Source: Clostridia bacterium
GTDB taxonomy: Bacteria > Acidobacteriota > Terriglobia > Terriglobales > Acidobacteriaceae
Assembly: GCA_035561135.1 (NCBI GenBank)
Contig: DATMYA010000091.1
Span: 27,932-91,931, forward strand
DNA length: 64,000 bases
Direction of reading: 5' to 3'
Positions within the stretch are counted from its first letter, which is position 1. The number at the start of each line of letters is the position of its first letter. Positions 1 through 8,604 of the stretch are shown piece by piece. A program made the translations under genes and the position numbers. Under the pieces are notes generated by a model, which was not told where the DNA came from, did no database searches, and worked only from the letters and a program-made list of their open reading frames with translations.

Positions 1-1539
1 CGGGTTGAGCAATCCGGCTGTCGGCGCGATCTGCTGACGCGGGCGTACTTGGTATTCGAAAGACGCCTTGATATTGGCGTGGATCAAGAATTGCACCCCA
101 GGCGTGTATCGGTTTCGCGTTGCCATGACCGGAGCAAAGAACGGAGTATCGGTACTGCCCGCGAGTCCGTTGATCCGGTCCTCCGGCGAGTTCACTCCGT
201 CGTACCGCATGATCAGCATGATCCAGGGCAGAGCGCGATAGTCCGCTTGCAGAAAGCCGCCACTGAACGTCGATGGCGCACCTGCGATAAACGAAACCGG
301 AGTCGCCGGGAAGATGGCCCCCGTCGCATCAATCGGAATCAGGTTGTGATCATGGCCGTGCATCCAGACCCCAAACAGGTTGAAGGTCCGGTAGTTGAAA
401 CTGAAATCTCCGCCCACCCGATAGAAAGGTTCGCGCGCCGTCAGCAGCGTGGGAGCACCAGTAGACGTTGCCCCCAAGATGCGATTCACACTGCGTCCGT
501 AAAAATCGAACACGCCAACAGAGATATAAGTGTGGTCACGAGGTCCCATCTTGCCGGCAGCCTGAATAGCGCGGCGACTGTCCTTGTCACGCTCCAGGTT
601 GAATCGGTACTCGAAATGACCATAGATATCCTTGAAACTCGAGTCGGACTGGAACGGGTTGCCGGTAACCGTAGGCACGAACGCACCCGGATCTGTGACC
701 CCCGTCGTGTTCTGGTTTATAAATGCGACCGAGTACCAGTAGCCGCCATAATGGTGGCCACCGCTGAACTCGACGCCTTGCCCCGGAGTGTCGAGCGTGA
801 AGCCATTGCTCACGTTGTGGACGCCGGTGACACCCACATTCGTCTGCCCGAAGATGTCCCACGGACTCAGGTTCCAACTGCGTGCCGGGCTGAATGGCAG
901 ATCGATTTCGAATTGGCCCGCACGAAGGCTCAGAGAGTCTTTCGGAAGGTGAAGCAATCGGCCCAGATTCACAAAGCGAAGATAGCCATCGCCCAACCCT
1001 CCGTTGCCGTTCTCGCCCGTCACGCTGATGTCGTCATCCACCCAGAAGGCGATGTCGCTTCCAAAATTGCCAGCCGTGAAGATGCTGAAAAGCCCGGTCT
1101 CGAAATTCGTTCGTGGCACAAACGTCGGCACGCTTGGCGTCGTAGTGCCCGCCGGAACGAACTGGAACTCATTGCGATGTTCGCCAGTCACCTGAAAGAA
1201 GTTGTTCATCCGAAGTCCGATCGGCGGCATGCCCGGAATCTTCCCAGGCCAAATCGAGTGCGGCCAGAGTTCCTTTTGCGCAGGCGCCCCCAGCATTACG
1301 GGCGGATTTTTGATCATCGACTCGTCATCGGTCGGGAATTTAAACCCGGCGTCTTTAAATGCCTTTCCGAAGTCGTTCAGTTTGGGAAAGTCCAGGTGAC
1401 AGGTACTGCACGACGTGTTGTACATCCGGGAGAATGCAGGGATCGAGTGACTCCGCGTCGGCATTGTCAGCGGCAGCGCAATAGCCAGGACGGCACCCGC
1501 AAATGGCAGCAGTTGCGAAAGCTTAGGCAGGCGAATCAT
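1..1539 (-). CDS. Monohaem c-type cytochrome / beta-barrel outer-membrane protein, 3' end cut by window edge
   Basis: The frame is open from the ATG at 1539 to base 1 (513 codons, no stop), so the C-terminus lies outside the window. A good Shine-Dalgarno (AGGAGAGG) sits 3 bases upstream of the ATG. Residues 1-31 form a signal peptide. A single haem-binding CSTCH motif follows at residues 44-48, inside an FPKLNDFGKAFK-type context. The rest is rich in Gly, Asn and aromatic residues with alternating patterns (for example GGHHYGGYWYSVAFINQ), as expected of a porin-like beta-barrel. Proteins of this layout are usually annotated only as cytochrome c and occur in Acidobacteriota and Deltaproteobacteria. 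I infer an exported, probably outer-membrane protein with one covalent haem near its N-terminus. The electron partner is unknown. Confidence 0.75.
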   Translation of the reverse strand, partial: MIRLPKLSQLLPFAGAVLAIALPLTMPTRSHSIPAFSRMYNTSCSTCHLDFPKLNDFGKAFKDAGFKFPTDDESMIKNPPVMLGAPAQKELWPHSIWPGKIPGMPPIGLRMNNFFQVTGEHRNEFQFVPAGTTTPSVPTFVPRTNFETGLFSIFTAGNFGSDIAFWVDDDISVTGENGNGGLGDGYLRFVNLGRLLHLPKDSLSLRAGQFEIDLPFSPARSWNLSPWDIFGQTNVGVTGVHNVSNGFTLDTPGQGVEFSGGHHYGGYWYSVAFINQNTTGVTDPGAFVPTVTGNPFQSDSSFKDIYGHFEYRFNLERDKDSRRAIQAAGKMGPRDHTYISVGVFDFYGRSVNRILGATSTGAPTLLTAREPFYRVGGDFSFNYRTFNLFGVWMHGHDHNLIPIDATGAIFPATPVSFIAGAPSTFSGGFLQADYRALPWIMLIMRYDGVNSPEDRINGLAGSTDTPFFAPVMATRNRYTPGVQFLIHANIKASFEYQVRPRQQIAPTAGLLNP

Positions 1540-1799
1540 TGGCCTCTCCTTACGTTCTGAACCGGAAGTGGATGTTCGTGCCGATTCATCCGGCCACGCG
1601 CGGTGACCGGAAACTGCCTTACTTCATATGACCGAAGGTGAGGCAGACTCTGAGGCCCCGACACCAACGCATTGCACTCAAGACCGGCTCTATCGAGCCA
1701 CCCGGTTGCCGAATTTGTCGCGACCAAAACTGCTGGCTCGCGACCACCGTGAACACTGTCTGCGAACCAAAACGACGAGTTGTTACGAGTGCGACGACT

Positions 1800-2201
1800 T
1801 CAGAAGAACAAAGAAGGAGGAGCGCGCCCAATCCTTATAGCCAAGGTGAGCGACTGTACGGATGGCGAAGCCACCGTGGTAACTAGATATTCCGTATGGA
1901 AAGGAGATCGACATACAGCAAAAGGACGAACGTGAGTGTCGGGAAAGTGAAGACCATTACAATCACCGTCGGAATTGGACTTCAGCTTTTTGACGCCGAC
2001 ATCTTCGATGGCGATTTGCGCACCGTGGAAATCGTCAGTGACCGAGATCACCGGGAACAGGAGCACCACTGCACAGCCTGTCGCGATCAGAGCCAATCGG
2101 CCTGCTTGGCAGGTATCGCGATTGACGCCACGTCCGCACACCGCCCACGCGATTCCGCCGGCCGTTGCCAGCAGCCAGAACGCATTGAGCAAGACTTCCA
2201 C
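1800..2201 (-). CDS. Small two-helix membrane protein of an Acidobacterial family
   Basis: 133 residues from a GTG start with AAGGA 5 bases upstream. Two hydrophobic helices are visible, about residues 3-20 and 36-53. The second ends in FPVISVTDDFH, and the C-terminus reads GRAPPSLFF. From memory, small proteins with the same FPVIS-x-TDDLH motif and RAPPSL tail occur in several Acidobacteriota; their function is not known to me. A CRP-like palindrome lies 132 bases upstream of the start. The gene reads in the same direction as the cytochrome gene but is separated from it by about 260 bases. Real gene likely; role unknown. Confidence 0.6.
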   Translation of the reverse strand: MEVLLNAFWLLATAGGIAWAVCGRGVNRDTCQAGRLALIATGCAVVLLFPVISVTDDFHGAQIAIEDVGVKKLKSNSDGDCNGLHFPDTHVRPFAVCRSPFHTEYLVTTVASPSVQSLTLAIRIGRAPPSLFF

Positions 2202-2673
2202 AACGTCCTTACTGGAACCAACAACTACATCGCTGGCTTGTGATGCTCTGTCTCATCGAAAGTTTGTTTCGTGAGACTCTCTCCAATTGCGACAGCATGA
2301 GTTAAGTCTGACGCGGAAGTCAAACTCGGTTCTGTGATGCACGTCACATCCGAACAGATGAGGAGAGTCTCTGCTGCCCCGCTTCCAGCCGTGCAGCTTT
2401 AGTGACTGCAGAAGACGCGCTTACAAACGGCAATGTTTTCAGTTCGACACAGGAGCAAACGCTGCAAGCATCTGTTTCAATTCGCGGAGTTTGGTAAATG
2501 CATACACACTGGCTTGTGTGTTCTGCATGATCATCCTAGGTCCGTTATTGTCAATCTCGCTGCTGAGCTGACGCCGTCGTTTTGGGCGTTTGCGATTTGC
2601 GGACACTTCCGAGATTCTTGGTGCGAAGCAAATCGCCTTTGGAAGCTATTCATTCCAAAGGCGATAAAATCTT
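2202..2673. other. Intergenic region with no gene seen
   Basis: Open frames here lack a ribosome-binding site and a recognisable protein. The only structured element I can point to is the CRP/FNR-like palindrome at 2333-2348. A short inverted repeat (CCAAAG...CTTTGG, about 2654-2676) lies just after the tRNA 3' end on the minus strand. Confidence 0.5.
2333..2348. promoter_or_regulatory. CRP/FNR-family operator candidate
   Basis: The 16 bases TGTGATGCACGTCACA match the CRP consensus TGTGA-N6-TCACA exactly in both half-sites. The site is 132 bases upstream of the GTG of the minus-strand membrane protein at 1800-2201, a plausible activator distance if the promoter lies between. The cognate regulator is not in this window. 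A 10-base half-site match can occur by chance, so confidence is moderate. Confidence 0.45.
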
Positions 2674-2760
2674 TGGTGCCGAAGAAGGGACTCGAACCCC
2701 CACACCCTTGCGAGTACGTGGACCTGAACCACGCGCGTCTGCCAATTCCGCCACTTCGGC
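2674..2760 (-). tRNA. tRNA-Leu (anticodon CAG), CCA encoded
   Basis: The reverse complement folds as a class II tRNA. The 7-bp acceptor stem GCCGAAG/CTTCGGC is followed by discriminator A and an encoded CCA (2674-2676). The anticodon stem CGTGG/CCACG holds loop TTCAGGT with anticodon CAG at 2724-2726. There is a long variable arm and a T-arm with GGTTCGAGTCC. Length is 87 with CCA. Confidence 0.95.
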
Positions 2761-2984
2761 ACTCTTTGAGTCGGCGGCTCCGGGCCCATCTGGGCTGGTA
2801 CAACGGCCACCTTGCAGGTCAACTCAGGCTTACAGTGGCCATTTTACATTCCACGGCCAAGCTGGTCAATGCATCCAGAGTTGATTCTTCTCGCGAGGAT
2901 CGCTCCGCATCGGCGCGGAGCGATCCGTCCCGTTCGCGAAGGCAACGAACCAATTTCAGCAGCGTGCAACTAATGTGCACCCTA

Positions 2985-5573
2985 TTACTTGACCGTCACG
3001 AAGACCGTGGATTTGTAAACGGTTCCCGCCATATCCCAGGCTTGCACAACGACGCGGTGCGTGCCCTTTGTCAGTCCGATGTACGTGTCGAGTTTGTTCG
3101 CTCTCACTGAATAGACCGCGACGTAATCTACATAGATTTTCATGGCCGTTATAGCGACGTTCCCAGTTGCGGTGGCCGCGACACGTGCCGGAGATCCAAC
3201 GATAGCGTTGCTAGTCGGCGTCAGGATCTTCACGCCGAAAACCGTTATCGTGGAAGTCGCCCTTGCGCTTGCTCCCTTGCGGTCCGTCACGGTCGCGGTC
3301 ACCGTGTAGGTGCCCGGAACCCGGTAGATGTGTGACGCGGTGGCAGCGGCCGTGGATGAGCCGTCACCCCAGTTAATAGTAGTGGAAGCGATGGAGCCAT
3401 CCGGATCGTACGAGCCGCTCGTCGAAGCCGTGACCGTAACAGGAGCGATGCCCCTGGCTGGCGTCAGCGAGAGCTTCGCCACCGGCGGCTTGTTCTCCCC
3501 AGCGGCCGAAACCGTGACTGTGCCGGATGCAGAAGAGGTTGCTCCGAGGTTGTCGGTTACAGTCCCTCTCACCGCGTACGTACCTGCGGTTGAGTAGGTG
3601 TGGGAAGCGCTTGGGCCGGCGCTGGACGTGCCGTCGCCCCAGTTGATGATCGAAGACGCGATACTTCCGTCAACGTCCGTGGAGCCGGAAGTGGACGCCG
3701 TCACCGTCACCGGAGCGTTACCGGCGGTCGGACTCAGCGCCAGTTTTGCGGCCGGAGCCTGGTTGCCCGCGATGTTCACCGTCGCACTCGTCTTGGATGT
3801 TTCGCCCAAATCATCTGTGACCGTCGCTGTTACCGTGTAGGCGCCAGGAGTGGAATAAGTATGGGTGCCGCTCGCAGCGTTGGTTGTCGAACCGTCTCCC
3901 CAGGCAATCTGAGTGGAAGCGATGGTCCCGTCCGCATCCGTGGAAGCCGTTGCAGAAGCCGAGACCACGACCGGCGCTATGCCCGTGGCCGGCGACACCG
4001 ACACGCGAGCTTGTGGCGGCTGATTCGCGATGACCGTCACCGAAGCTGTCGCTGTGTCTTGCGCGCCGCGGTTGTCAGTCACCGTTGCCGTGACCGTGTA
4101 CGAGCCCGGAGTGGAATACTTGTGCGACGCGCTCGCCGTTTTGGCAACGGTGCCGTCGCCAAAGTCGATGTGATAGCTGGCAATGCTGCCGTCCGGATCG
4201 CTGGAGCCTGCGGTGGTTGCGTTGGCGGTAACCGAATCAATGCCGCTGGTTGGCGTGACAGAGAGTTTGGCAACCGGCGGCTTGTTCGAGATCAACACGT
4301 TCCAAGATACGGCAGCCGACATTTGGTTGAGCAGAGTCGCCTTTCCCACGGCCTTCACATATAGGGTGTAGGCATCGGGCCCGAAAGCATAGCCGCTCAT
4401 ATCTAGAGTGTTTGTGCCCGCCGCGACATCGTCCACCGGCATGAGGTTCTGTCCGTCCAGAGAGATGAAGACCGTGTAGTGATCGATCGTGCTCTCCTGC
4501 CCGGTGATGCTCCAGTTCAACGTCGTCCCGCTCATCGACGCACTTACGCTGACGCAATTGTCGATGCCCGTCTCAATCTCAGTGCCCTCTTCGTAGTCGT
4601 TCCATGTAACGATTTGCAGCGCATTGAGCTGATTGCTCGCGCTGTAGTACTTCCCTGCCTCGGCCATTGTCTTGAGCCACGTCTGGCCGCATTGCTGATT
4701 TACGATGCGATTCTTCCCCCACGACGCCAGCGTGTCGTTGAATCCCTTGTAGCCCGAACCGTAAGTCCATTCGTTGGGATACCGCAGCGACGTTGCATAG
4801 AAATTGTCGAGATATCCGAGACCCATGCTCGTGCTATCACTCGAGATGCCGACCCAGCCGAAACCGCCGTCGCCGTATATCTTTGAGAACGCACCTGAAT
4901 TACGGAAGATAAATAGCGGATTACCAGGCGTGTTGGCGCGAATGCGCGACCAGTCGAGCGAGTAAGCATCCATGCCGAAAAAGAACACAACCGGGCGTCC
5001 CGCCTCGCGCATGTATGCCGGAGATTGCTCAAAGGTTTTGTAAGCGTAGGTCAGGTCGCTGATGACCTGCTGGGAAAGATCGCAGCCCACAGTGGCAGCA
5101 CATTTCTTCAGTGCGCCGACGTCTTCTGTAATCGCGAACTGGAAGTTTCCGCGCCGTGCCGCTTCATCTCGCAGATAGATGGTCGCCTGATTGTGATGCG
5201 TGCTGTTCGGTCCGTACCAATCGACGATTGCGCCTTGTATGCCGCGGCTCTGCATGTCGGCGACCTGGCGGGCGACCTGCGCCGCATCCGCCGACTCGTA
5301 GCCGACGTTCATGTGCGACGTGGTACCGAACCATGGCATCAGATGTACGTAAATCTTTGTGCGATTGCCTGCGTAGAGTAACGAACTGATCGGCATCTTG
5401 CTCACGTTCCCGGGAGCGATGTTGCCATTCGATTGCGTCTTGAACGTGGATGAAGCGCTGGTGTTGTTTCCCGTTTCCCTGGCCAGCGTGGTTGTGGGTT
5501 GAACCGGTGTAGTGGCCGAAACCGTTGTCGCGAGCACAAATATCGCCGCGATTAAGATGAAGCAATTCCGCAC
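2985..5573 (-). CDS. Secreted GH71/99-like glycoside hydrolase with four PKD domains and a C-terminal Ig-like domain
   Basis: About 862 residues from a GTG start preceded by GGAGG at 8 bases. An ATG at 5609 in the same frame has no ribosome-binding site, so I prefer GTG. A signal peptide (FILIAAIFVLATTVSA) is followed by a GH71/99-like catalytic region, roughly residues 60-340. It includes MPWFGTTSHMNVGYE, GAIVDWYGP and TWNDYEEGTEIE; the last resembles the acidic motif conserved in these families. A fibronectin-like segment follows. Four PKD domains (about 430-515, 516-602, 603-692, 693-777) each carry DxDGSIAS, WGDG or FGDG, and YTVTATVTD signatures. The last 85 residues form a bacterial Ig-like domain. 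Inferred role: extracellular or surface cleavage of an alpha-linked polysaccharide; the substrate is not readable. A shorter paralogue lacking PKD domains lies at 61663-62982. Confidence 0.8.
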   Translation of the reverse strand: MRNCFILIAAIFVLATTVSATTPVQPTTTLARETGNNTSASSTFKTQSNGNIAPGNVSKMPISSLLYAGNRTKIYVHLMPWFGTTSHMNVGYESADAAQVARQVADMQSRGIQGAIVDWYGPNSTHHNQATIYLRDEAARRGNFQFAITEDVGALKKCAATVGCDLSQQVISDLTYAYKTFEQSPAYMREAGRPVVFFFGMDAYSLDWSRIRANTPGNPLFIFRNSGAFSKIYGDGGFGWVGISSDSTSMGLGYLDNFYATSLRYPNEWTYGSGYKGFNDTLASWGKNRIVNQQCGQTWLKTMAEAGKYYSASNQLNALQIVTWNDYEEGTEIETGIDNCVSVSASMSGTTLNWSITGQESTIDHYTVFISLDGQNLMPVDDVAAGTNTLDMSGYAFGPDAYTLYVKAVGKATLLNQMSAAVSWNVLISNKPPVAKLSVTPTSGIDSVTANATTAGSSDPDGSIASYHIDFGDGTVAKTASASHKYSTPGSYTVTATVTDNRGAQDTATASVTVIANQPPQARVSVSPATGIAPVVVSASATASTDADGTIASTQIAWGDGSTTNAASGTHTYSTPGAYTVTATVTDDLGETSKTSATVNIAGNQAPAAKLALSPTAGNAPVTVTASTSGSTDVDGSIASSIINWGDGTSSAGPSASHTYSTAGTYAVRGTVTDNLGATSSASGTVTVSAAGENKPPVAKLSLTPARGIAPVTVTASTSGSYDPDGSIASTTINWGDGSSTAAATASHIYRVPGTYTVTATVTDRKGASARATSTITVFGVKILTPTSNAIVGSPARVAATATGNVAITAMKIYVDYVAVYSVRANKLDTYIGLTKGTHRVVVQAWDMAGTVYKSTVFVTVK

Positions 5574-6040
5574 GCGAACATCCTCCGGGTCTCGCCATGT
5601 TCGCGACATGCGTGACCGATTTTGTCTGCCACCATGGCGCGCTCACGCCTTGGCTCGTCCTGGGGGTTCGCAAGCGGCCTCGAACTCGGGGATAGCCTGC
5701 CGGCCGACCTACACGGCCTTTTTTCCTGTATTGAATTGGGGAGGATTGTAGAAGCAGCGGAATGATTCTCGATGTACAGTAAAAGTACTAAGGCGTTCGT
5801 TCTTTTACCTTAGATTGAGCATTCGCCGCGAAGCTCGACTCTTTTTGCCCTGAAGCACAAGGAACGTGTAGATTTCTGGCTGGGCAAGCGCTCCCGTGGA
5901 ACCCTTGCGCACAACGCCTGAGGCAGGAACCGCCTCAAACCCATTGTTATGTTATTGGCTGTTTGCGCTGGTGGTCTTTCGCGGACGCAGGCTTCTTGCG
6001 GGTTAGGACGAAAGCTGTCAATCTCAAGCTGAGGAAAATT
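5574..6040. other. Divergent intergenic region
   Basis: This separates the minus-strand GH71/99-like gene from the plus-strand mini-protein. The first 150 bases, the presumed leader of the glycoside hydrolase, are GC-rich with several short complementary segments, but I could not match them to a known riboswitch consensus. An imperfect inverted repeat (AAAAGTACTAAGG...TTCTTTTACCTT) lies near 5780-5813. No convincing coding frame was seen. Confidence 0.4.
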
Positions 6041-6298
6041 ATGGCGTCACAGCCAGGCATGGAAGGCACTACTAAAATCCCGCTTGAAGTCAGCCGTCAG
6101 CTGCGCACCCTAGCGCACGATCTGAGTAACTCTATCGAAACCATCATGCAGGCCTCGTACCTGCTAGGACAGGCACAGGGACTAGATGCAACGAACAAAA
6201 AGTGGGTGGAACTGATCGACAACGCAGCACGCGATGCCGCGCGCATCAACCGTGAAATACGCGATATCCTGCGAGCGCAGAGCACGGCCACGCCTTAG
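6041..6298 (+). CDS. Orphan H-box (HisKA/DHp-like) mini-protein
   Basis: 85 residues. I start at the ATG preceded by GAGG at 6 bases; an upstream ATG in frame (5963) has no ribosome-binding site. The protein is almost wholly helical. Residues 21-37 contain LRTLAHDLSNSIETI, which resembles the histidine-kinase dimerisation/phosphoacceptor H-box, with H26 followed by D27. A second amphipathic helix runs about residues 47-77 (WVELIDNAARDAARINREI). There is no ATPase domain in this gene or next to it. It could be a phosphotransfer protein or a kinase regulator; this is inferred from sequence shape only. Confidence 0.55.
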   Translation: MASQPGMEGTTKIPLEVSRQLRTLAHDLSNSIETIMQASYLLGQAQGLDATNKKWVELIDNAARDAARINREIRDILRAQSTATP

Positions 6299-6338
6299 TC
6301 ATCGTACCCCAGAGATGTGCGCCATTGGCGCGATGTAG

Positions 6339-6366
6339 AAAACCTGCTGCCATGCAGCAGGTTTTT
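6339..6366. terminator. Bidirectional intrinsic terminator
   Basis: The stem AAAACCTGCTGC / GCAGCAGGTTTT with loop CAT is followed by T-runs on both strands. It lies between the convergent mini-protein (plus) and nucleotidyltransferase (minus). Confidence 0.8.
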
Positions 6367-6383
6367 GTGCGAAATACCGAGAA

Positions 6384-7142
6384 TCATGCTGCTTCGAGCA
6401 GGGTTGATCTTCTTCTCATCTCTCGCAAGTAGTCCTGAGCGTCGTGGTAGCCCTCCAGCGTACCGACATCCATATAGTGTTCCCCGCTGAAGATACCGCG
6501 TACGATGTTGCCGGCGTCGATGTATGCATTCAGCAGATGGCCGAGGTATTCATCCTCTCGGTGCCGAGCCTGCCACAGCAGGTTAAGAGCGCGGAACGCC
6601 TCGCCTGTCGCGGTAACGGCGCCCCATATCCAATGAGAGTGCGCGTCCTTCTGCTTAACCTCCACGCGCTCCACATAGCCGCGCTCGTCACAGATGGCGG
6701 CGTCAAACACCGATGGATTCAGCACGGGAAAGAGCACCAGGTTGACGTCTGCGTTGCGCTCCACGGCCGGCCAGTACGCATTTTCGGGAAACCAGATCGT
6801 GTCTGGCAGTCCGATCAGGACCTGTTGCTCGGGACGCACGAAGGGCTCTGCGCGGAACAGTGCGTCACACAGGCCTCGCGGCTTCTGTTGCACCACGTAG
6901 AAGATTTCCGCCGCGTAATCGCGCTCGGCGAAGTAGCGCACAATGTCGCCTTTGTCGGCCGAAATCACCATGCAAATCTGTGTTGCTCCGGCGGCGATCA
7001 TGCGCTCCACGAGGTATTCCGCAACAGCCTTGGGCCGCTCGAGTCCGTCGATCGTGCGTGAGCCCACGGGCAATAGCTCCTTCGAGCAGCCCAGCGGCTG
7101 TATGCGCTGGCCTGCACCTGCGGCTGGGATGATCCCAATCAT
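6384..7142 (-). CDS. Sugar-nucleotide nucleotidyltransferase (RmlA/GalU-type)
   Basis: 252 residues of the NTP_transferase family. The N-terminus IGIIPAAGAGQRIQPLGCSKELLPV is a variant of the GxGTRLxPLT...K-x-LLPV nucleotide-binding signature. Further motifs are KPRGLCDALF and GLPDTIWFP (metal-binding Asp of the LPDT type). The expected activity is transfer of a nucleotidyl group to a sugar 1-phosphate to make an activated sugar; the sugar cannot be told from sequence. The ATG overlaps the stop codon of the upstream glycosyltransferase (ATGA), so the two are translationally coupled. Terminated by the hairpin at 6339-6366. Confidence 0.8.
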   Translation of the reverse strand: MIGIIPAAGAGQRIQPLGCSKELLPVGSRTIDGLERPKAVAEYLVERMIAAGATQICMVISADKGDIVRYFAERDYAAEIFYVVQQKPRGLCDALFRAEPFVRPEQQVLIGLPDTIWFPENAYWPAVERNADVNLVLFPVLNPSVFDAAICDERGYVERVEVKQKDAHSHWIWGAVTATGEAFRALNLLWQARHREDEYLGHLLNAYIDAGNIVRGIFSGEHYMDVGTLEGYHDAQDYLREMRRRSTLLEAA

Positions 7143-8299
7143 GCTGCCTCCATGAAGCCGTCTGACAATGCTTCCGGGGAGCGCGCCCGCGATCCCTGCT
7201 TCACCGCAACTTCGGCGTGCGCCGGTTCCCCGCGAACCGTCCTTGCCTCTTCGAAGAAGCGCAGCAGGTCGGCAGCCCGCCGCTCTCCCGTATGCTGTTC
7301 CAGCGTGCGATGGCGCGCCCTTTCGGCCATGCCGGACAGCTCGGAGTCACTTGCCGCCAGCGCACGCAGAACGTCGTCTGCCGTTTTCGCGATCACGACC
7401 TCCTCTCCCGGCACGAAAAACTCATCGAGCCCTTCCCACCAATCGGTGATAATTGGCGTCCCGCAGGCTGCGGCTTCGAAGAACCGTCCGGACGGACACC
7501 ATCCGGAGTTCGCCATTTCTCCTCGCGTAATGTTCAGCGTAAGCCGCGAGGACGAATACAGCGCGGGGTGATCGGCCGGAGCGACGTGGTCGAATCGCGC
7601 GACGTTCGGCGGCCATTGCCACTGCCAGGGGTAGAGCGTCCCGGCGAGTACAAACTTCAGATCCGGTCTGCGGCGCGACGGCTCAAGGAATAGTTCATCC
7701 ACCTTCTGCTGACGGTCAGCCGCGTAGGTTCCCATGTAAGTAAGCGCGGAGCGGAACTCCGCACGCGACTCTATGGGGTGGTACACATCGGGGTCCACGC
7801 AGCCAAACAGCGGACGCGCCAATCGCGCCCCCCAGCGCTCTCGCAACTCTCGCAACGCCTGTCCGCCGGTCCACGAGAGCACAAGATCGAATTGCCCGAT
7901 CTGGTCGCGGCGCAGATATTCAAGATCACCGGCCTCAAGCTGTTTTAGAGTTACTGGGGTGTCCAGATCGTAGAAGACCTTCTGGGGTCGAGAAAGTCCC
8001 AGTACCTCGTCGCTGATGCGCGCGCCTTGCGGACAGTAACTGGCGGTGATGACGACGTCAGACTCGGAAGCCCGCCTTATGGCGTAGCGACGGACCTCGT
8101 CCCAGGAACGGTACAGTACGAGTTCGCAAAAGTCCGCTCCGGCGAAATCGCGCCGCAGAGCGTAGTACTCCACATCTTTCTCATAGAAAGTGACCTCGTG
8201 GCCTTCCCGTGCCAGCCCCTTCAGGATGGCCCGATACGGAGTCGCATGACCGTTGCCCCATGAAGACGAAATCGTCAGCCCAAAAATCGTGATCTTCAA
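7139..8299 (-). CDS. CgeB-type glycosyltransferase
   Basis: 386 residues, TTG start (LKITIFGLTISSSWGNGHAT). The first half has a Rossmann-like GT-B N-domain with a GNGHATPYRA loop. The second half carries CPSGRFFEAAACGTPII, the donor-sugar binding motif with the E-x-x-A-CGTP pattern seen in CgeB/GT4-like enzymes, followed by DEFFVPGEEVV. Expected role: transfer of a sugar from a nucleotide donor, perhaps to an envelope glycan. It is coupled by a 4-base overlap to the nucleotidyltransferase, which may supply its donor; this link is inferred. Confidence 0.8.
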   Translation of the reverse strand: MKITIFGLTISSSWGNGHATPYRAILKGLAREGHEVTFYEKDVEYYALRRDFAGADFCELVLYRSWDEVRRYAIRRASESDVVITASYCPQGARISDEVLGLSRPQKVFYDLDTPVTLKQLEAGDLEYLRRDQIGQFDLVLSWTGGQALRELRERWGARLARPLFGCVDPDVYHPIESRAEFRSALTYMGTYAADRQQKVDELFLEPSRRRPDLKFVLAGTLYPWQWQWPPNVARFDHVAPADHPALYSSSRLTLNITRGEMANSGWCPSGRFFEAAACGTPIITDWWEGLDEFFVPGEEVVIAKTADDVLRALAASDSELSGMAERARHRTLEQHTGERRAADLLRFFEEARTVRGEPAHAEVAVKQGSRARSPEALSDGFMEAA

Positions 8300-8350
8300 C
8301 TCTCACCCCACCTCAGCACGTCCGGACAGAATGCCCGCGCACTCCGGTCC

Positions 8351-8364
8351 AAGTACACGTACTT
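8351..8364. promoter_or_regulatory. Palindromic operator candidate upstream of the glycosyltransferase pair
   Basis: AAGTACACGTACTT is a palindrome apart from its central two bases. It lies 52 bases upstream of the TTG of the CgeB-type gene. No regulator can be assigned. Confidence 0.25.
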
Positions 8365-8477
8365 ACGTCTGTGATGGCGCGGATGCCGCAGGTGTTTGCC
8401 GTATAAGTTAGTGAAATGATTGCAGGGATCAAGCTGACGAGAGACAAGACAACCACAGCGGCGAAGAGCGGCGTCTA

Positions 8478-8535
8478 GCGAAGCGAAGGATCTGCTTTGT
8501 TCGGCTGCTGAAACAAAGTAGATCCTTCGCGCTAA
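8478..8535. repeat. GCGAAGGATC-type intergenic palindrome
   Basis: The arms GCGAAGGATCTGCTTTGTT (8483-8501) and AACAAAGTAGATCCTTCGC are inverted copies with one mismatch around a short TCGGCTGCTG loop. The arm ends belong to the AGCGAAGCGAAGGATC family common between genes in this window and in other Acidobacteriota. It sits between the convergent ends or upstream regions of osmC and the glycosyltransferase operon. Confidence 0.7.
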
Positions 8536-8604
8536 AGATAGAAAGCAAGCCGGAAGGCACAACACGGAAGCCGTGCCTAGGCACTTTGAGTCGCGTCACC
8601 AGCT

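Noticed and set aside
49..1560. Long plus-strand open frame (about 500 codons) opposite the cytochrome/barrel gene
   Set aside because: Its translation is Arg- and His-rich with no domain. The minus strand has a signal peptide, CxxCH motif and ribosome-binding site. It is a shadow of GC-rich coding sequence.
2433..3110. Plus-strand frame spanning tRNA-Leu
   Set aside because: It covers a tRNA and the 3' end of the glycoside hydrolase gene; no protein similarity is visible.
5610..5760. Possible riboswitch in the leader of the PKD glycoside hydrolase
   Set aside because: I compared it by eye with c-di-GMP, TPP, cobalamin, NAD+ and SAH consensus cores and found no convincing match. Only generic GC-rich stems are seen.
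8296..8565. Minus-strand open frame upstream of the CgeB-type gene
   Set aside because: It runs through a palindromic repeat, has no ribosome-binding site and no recognisable protein.
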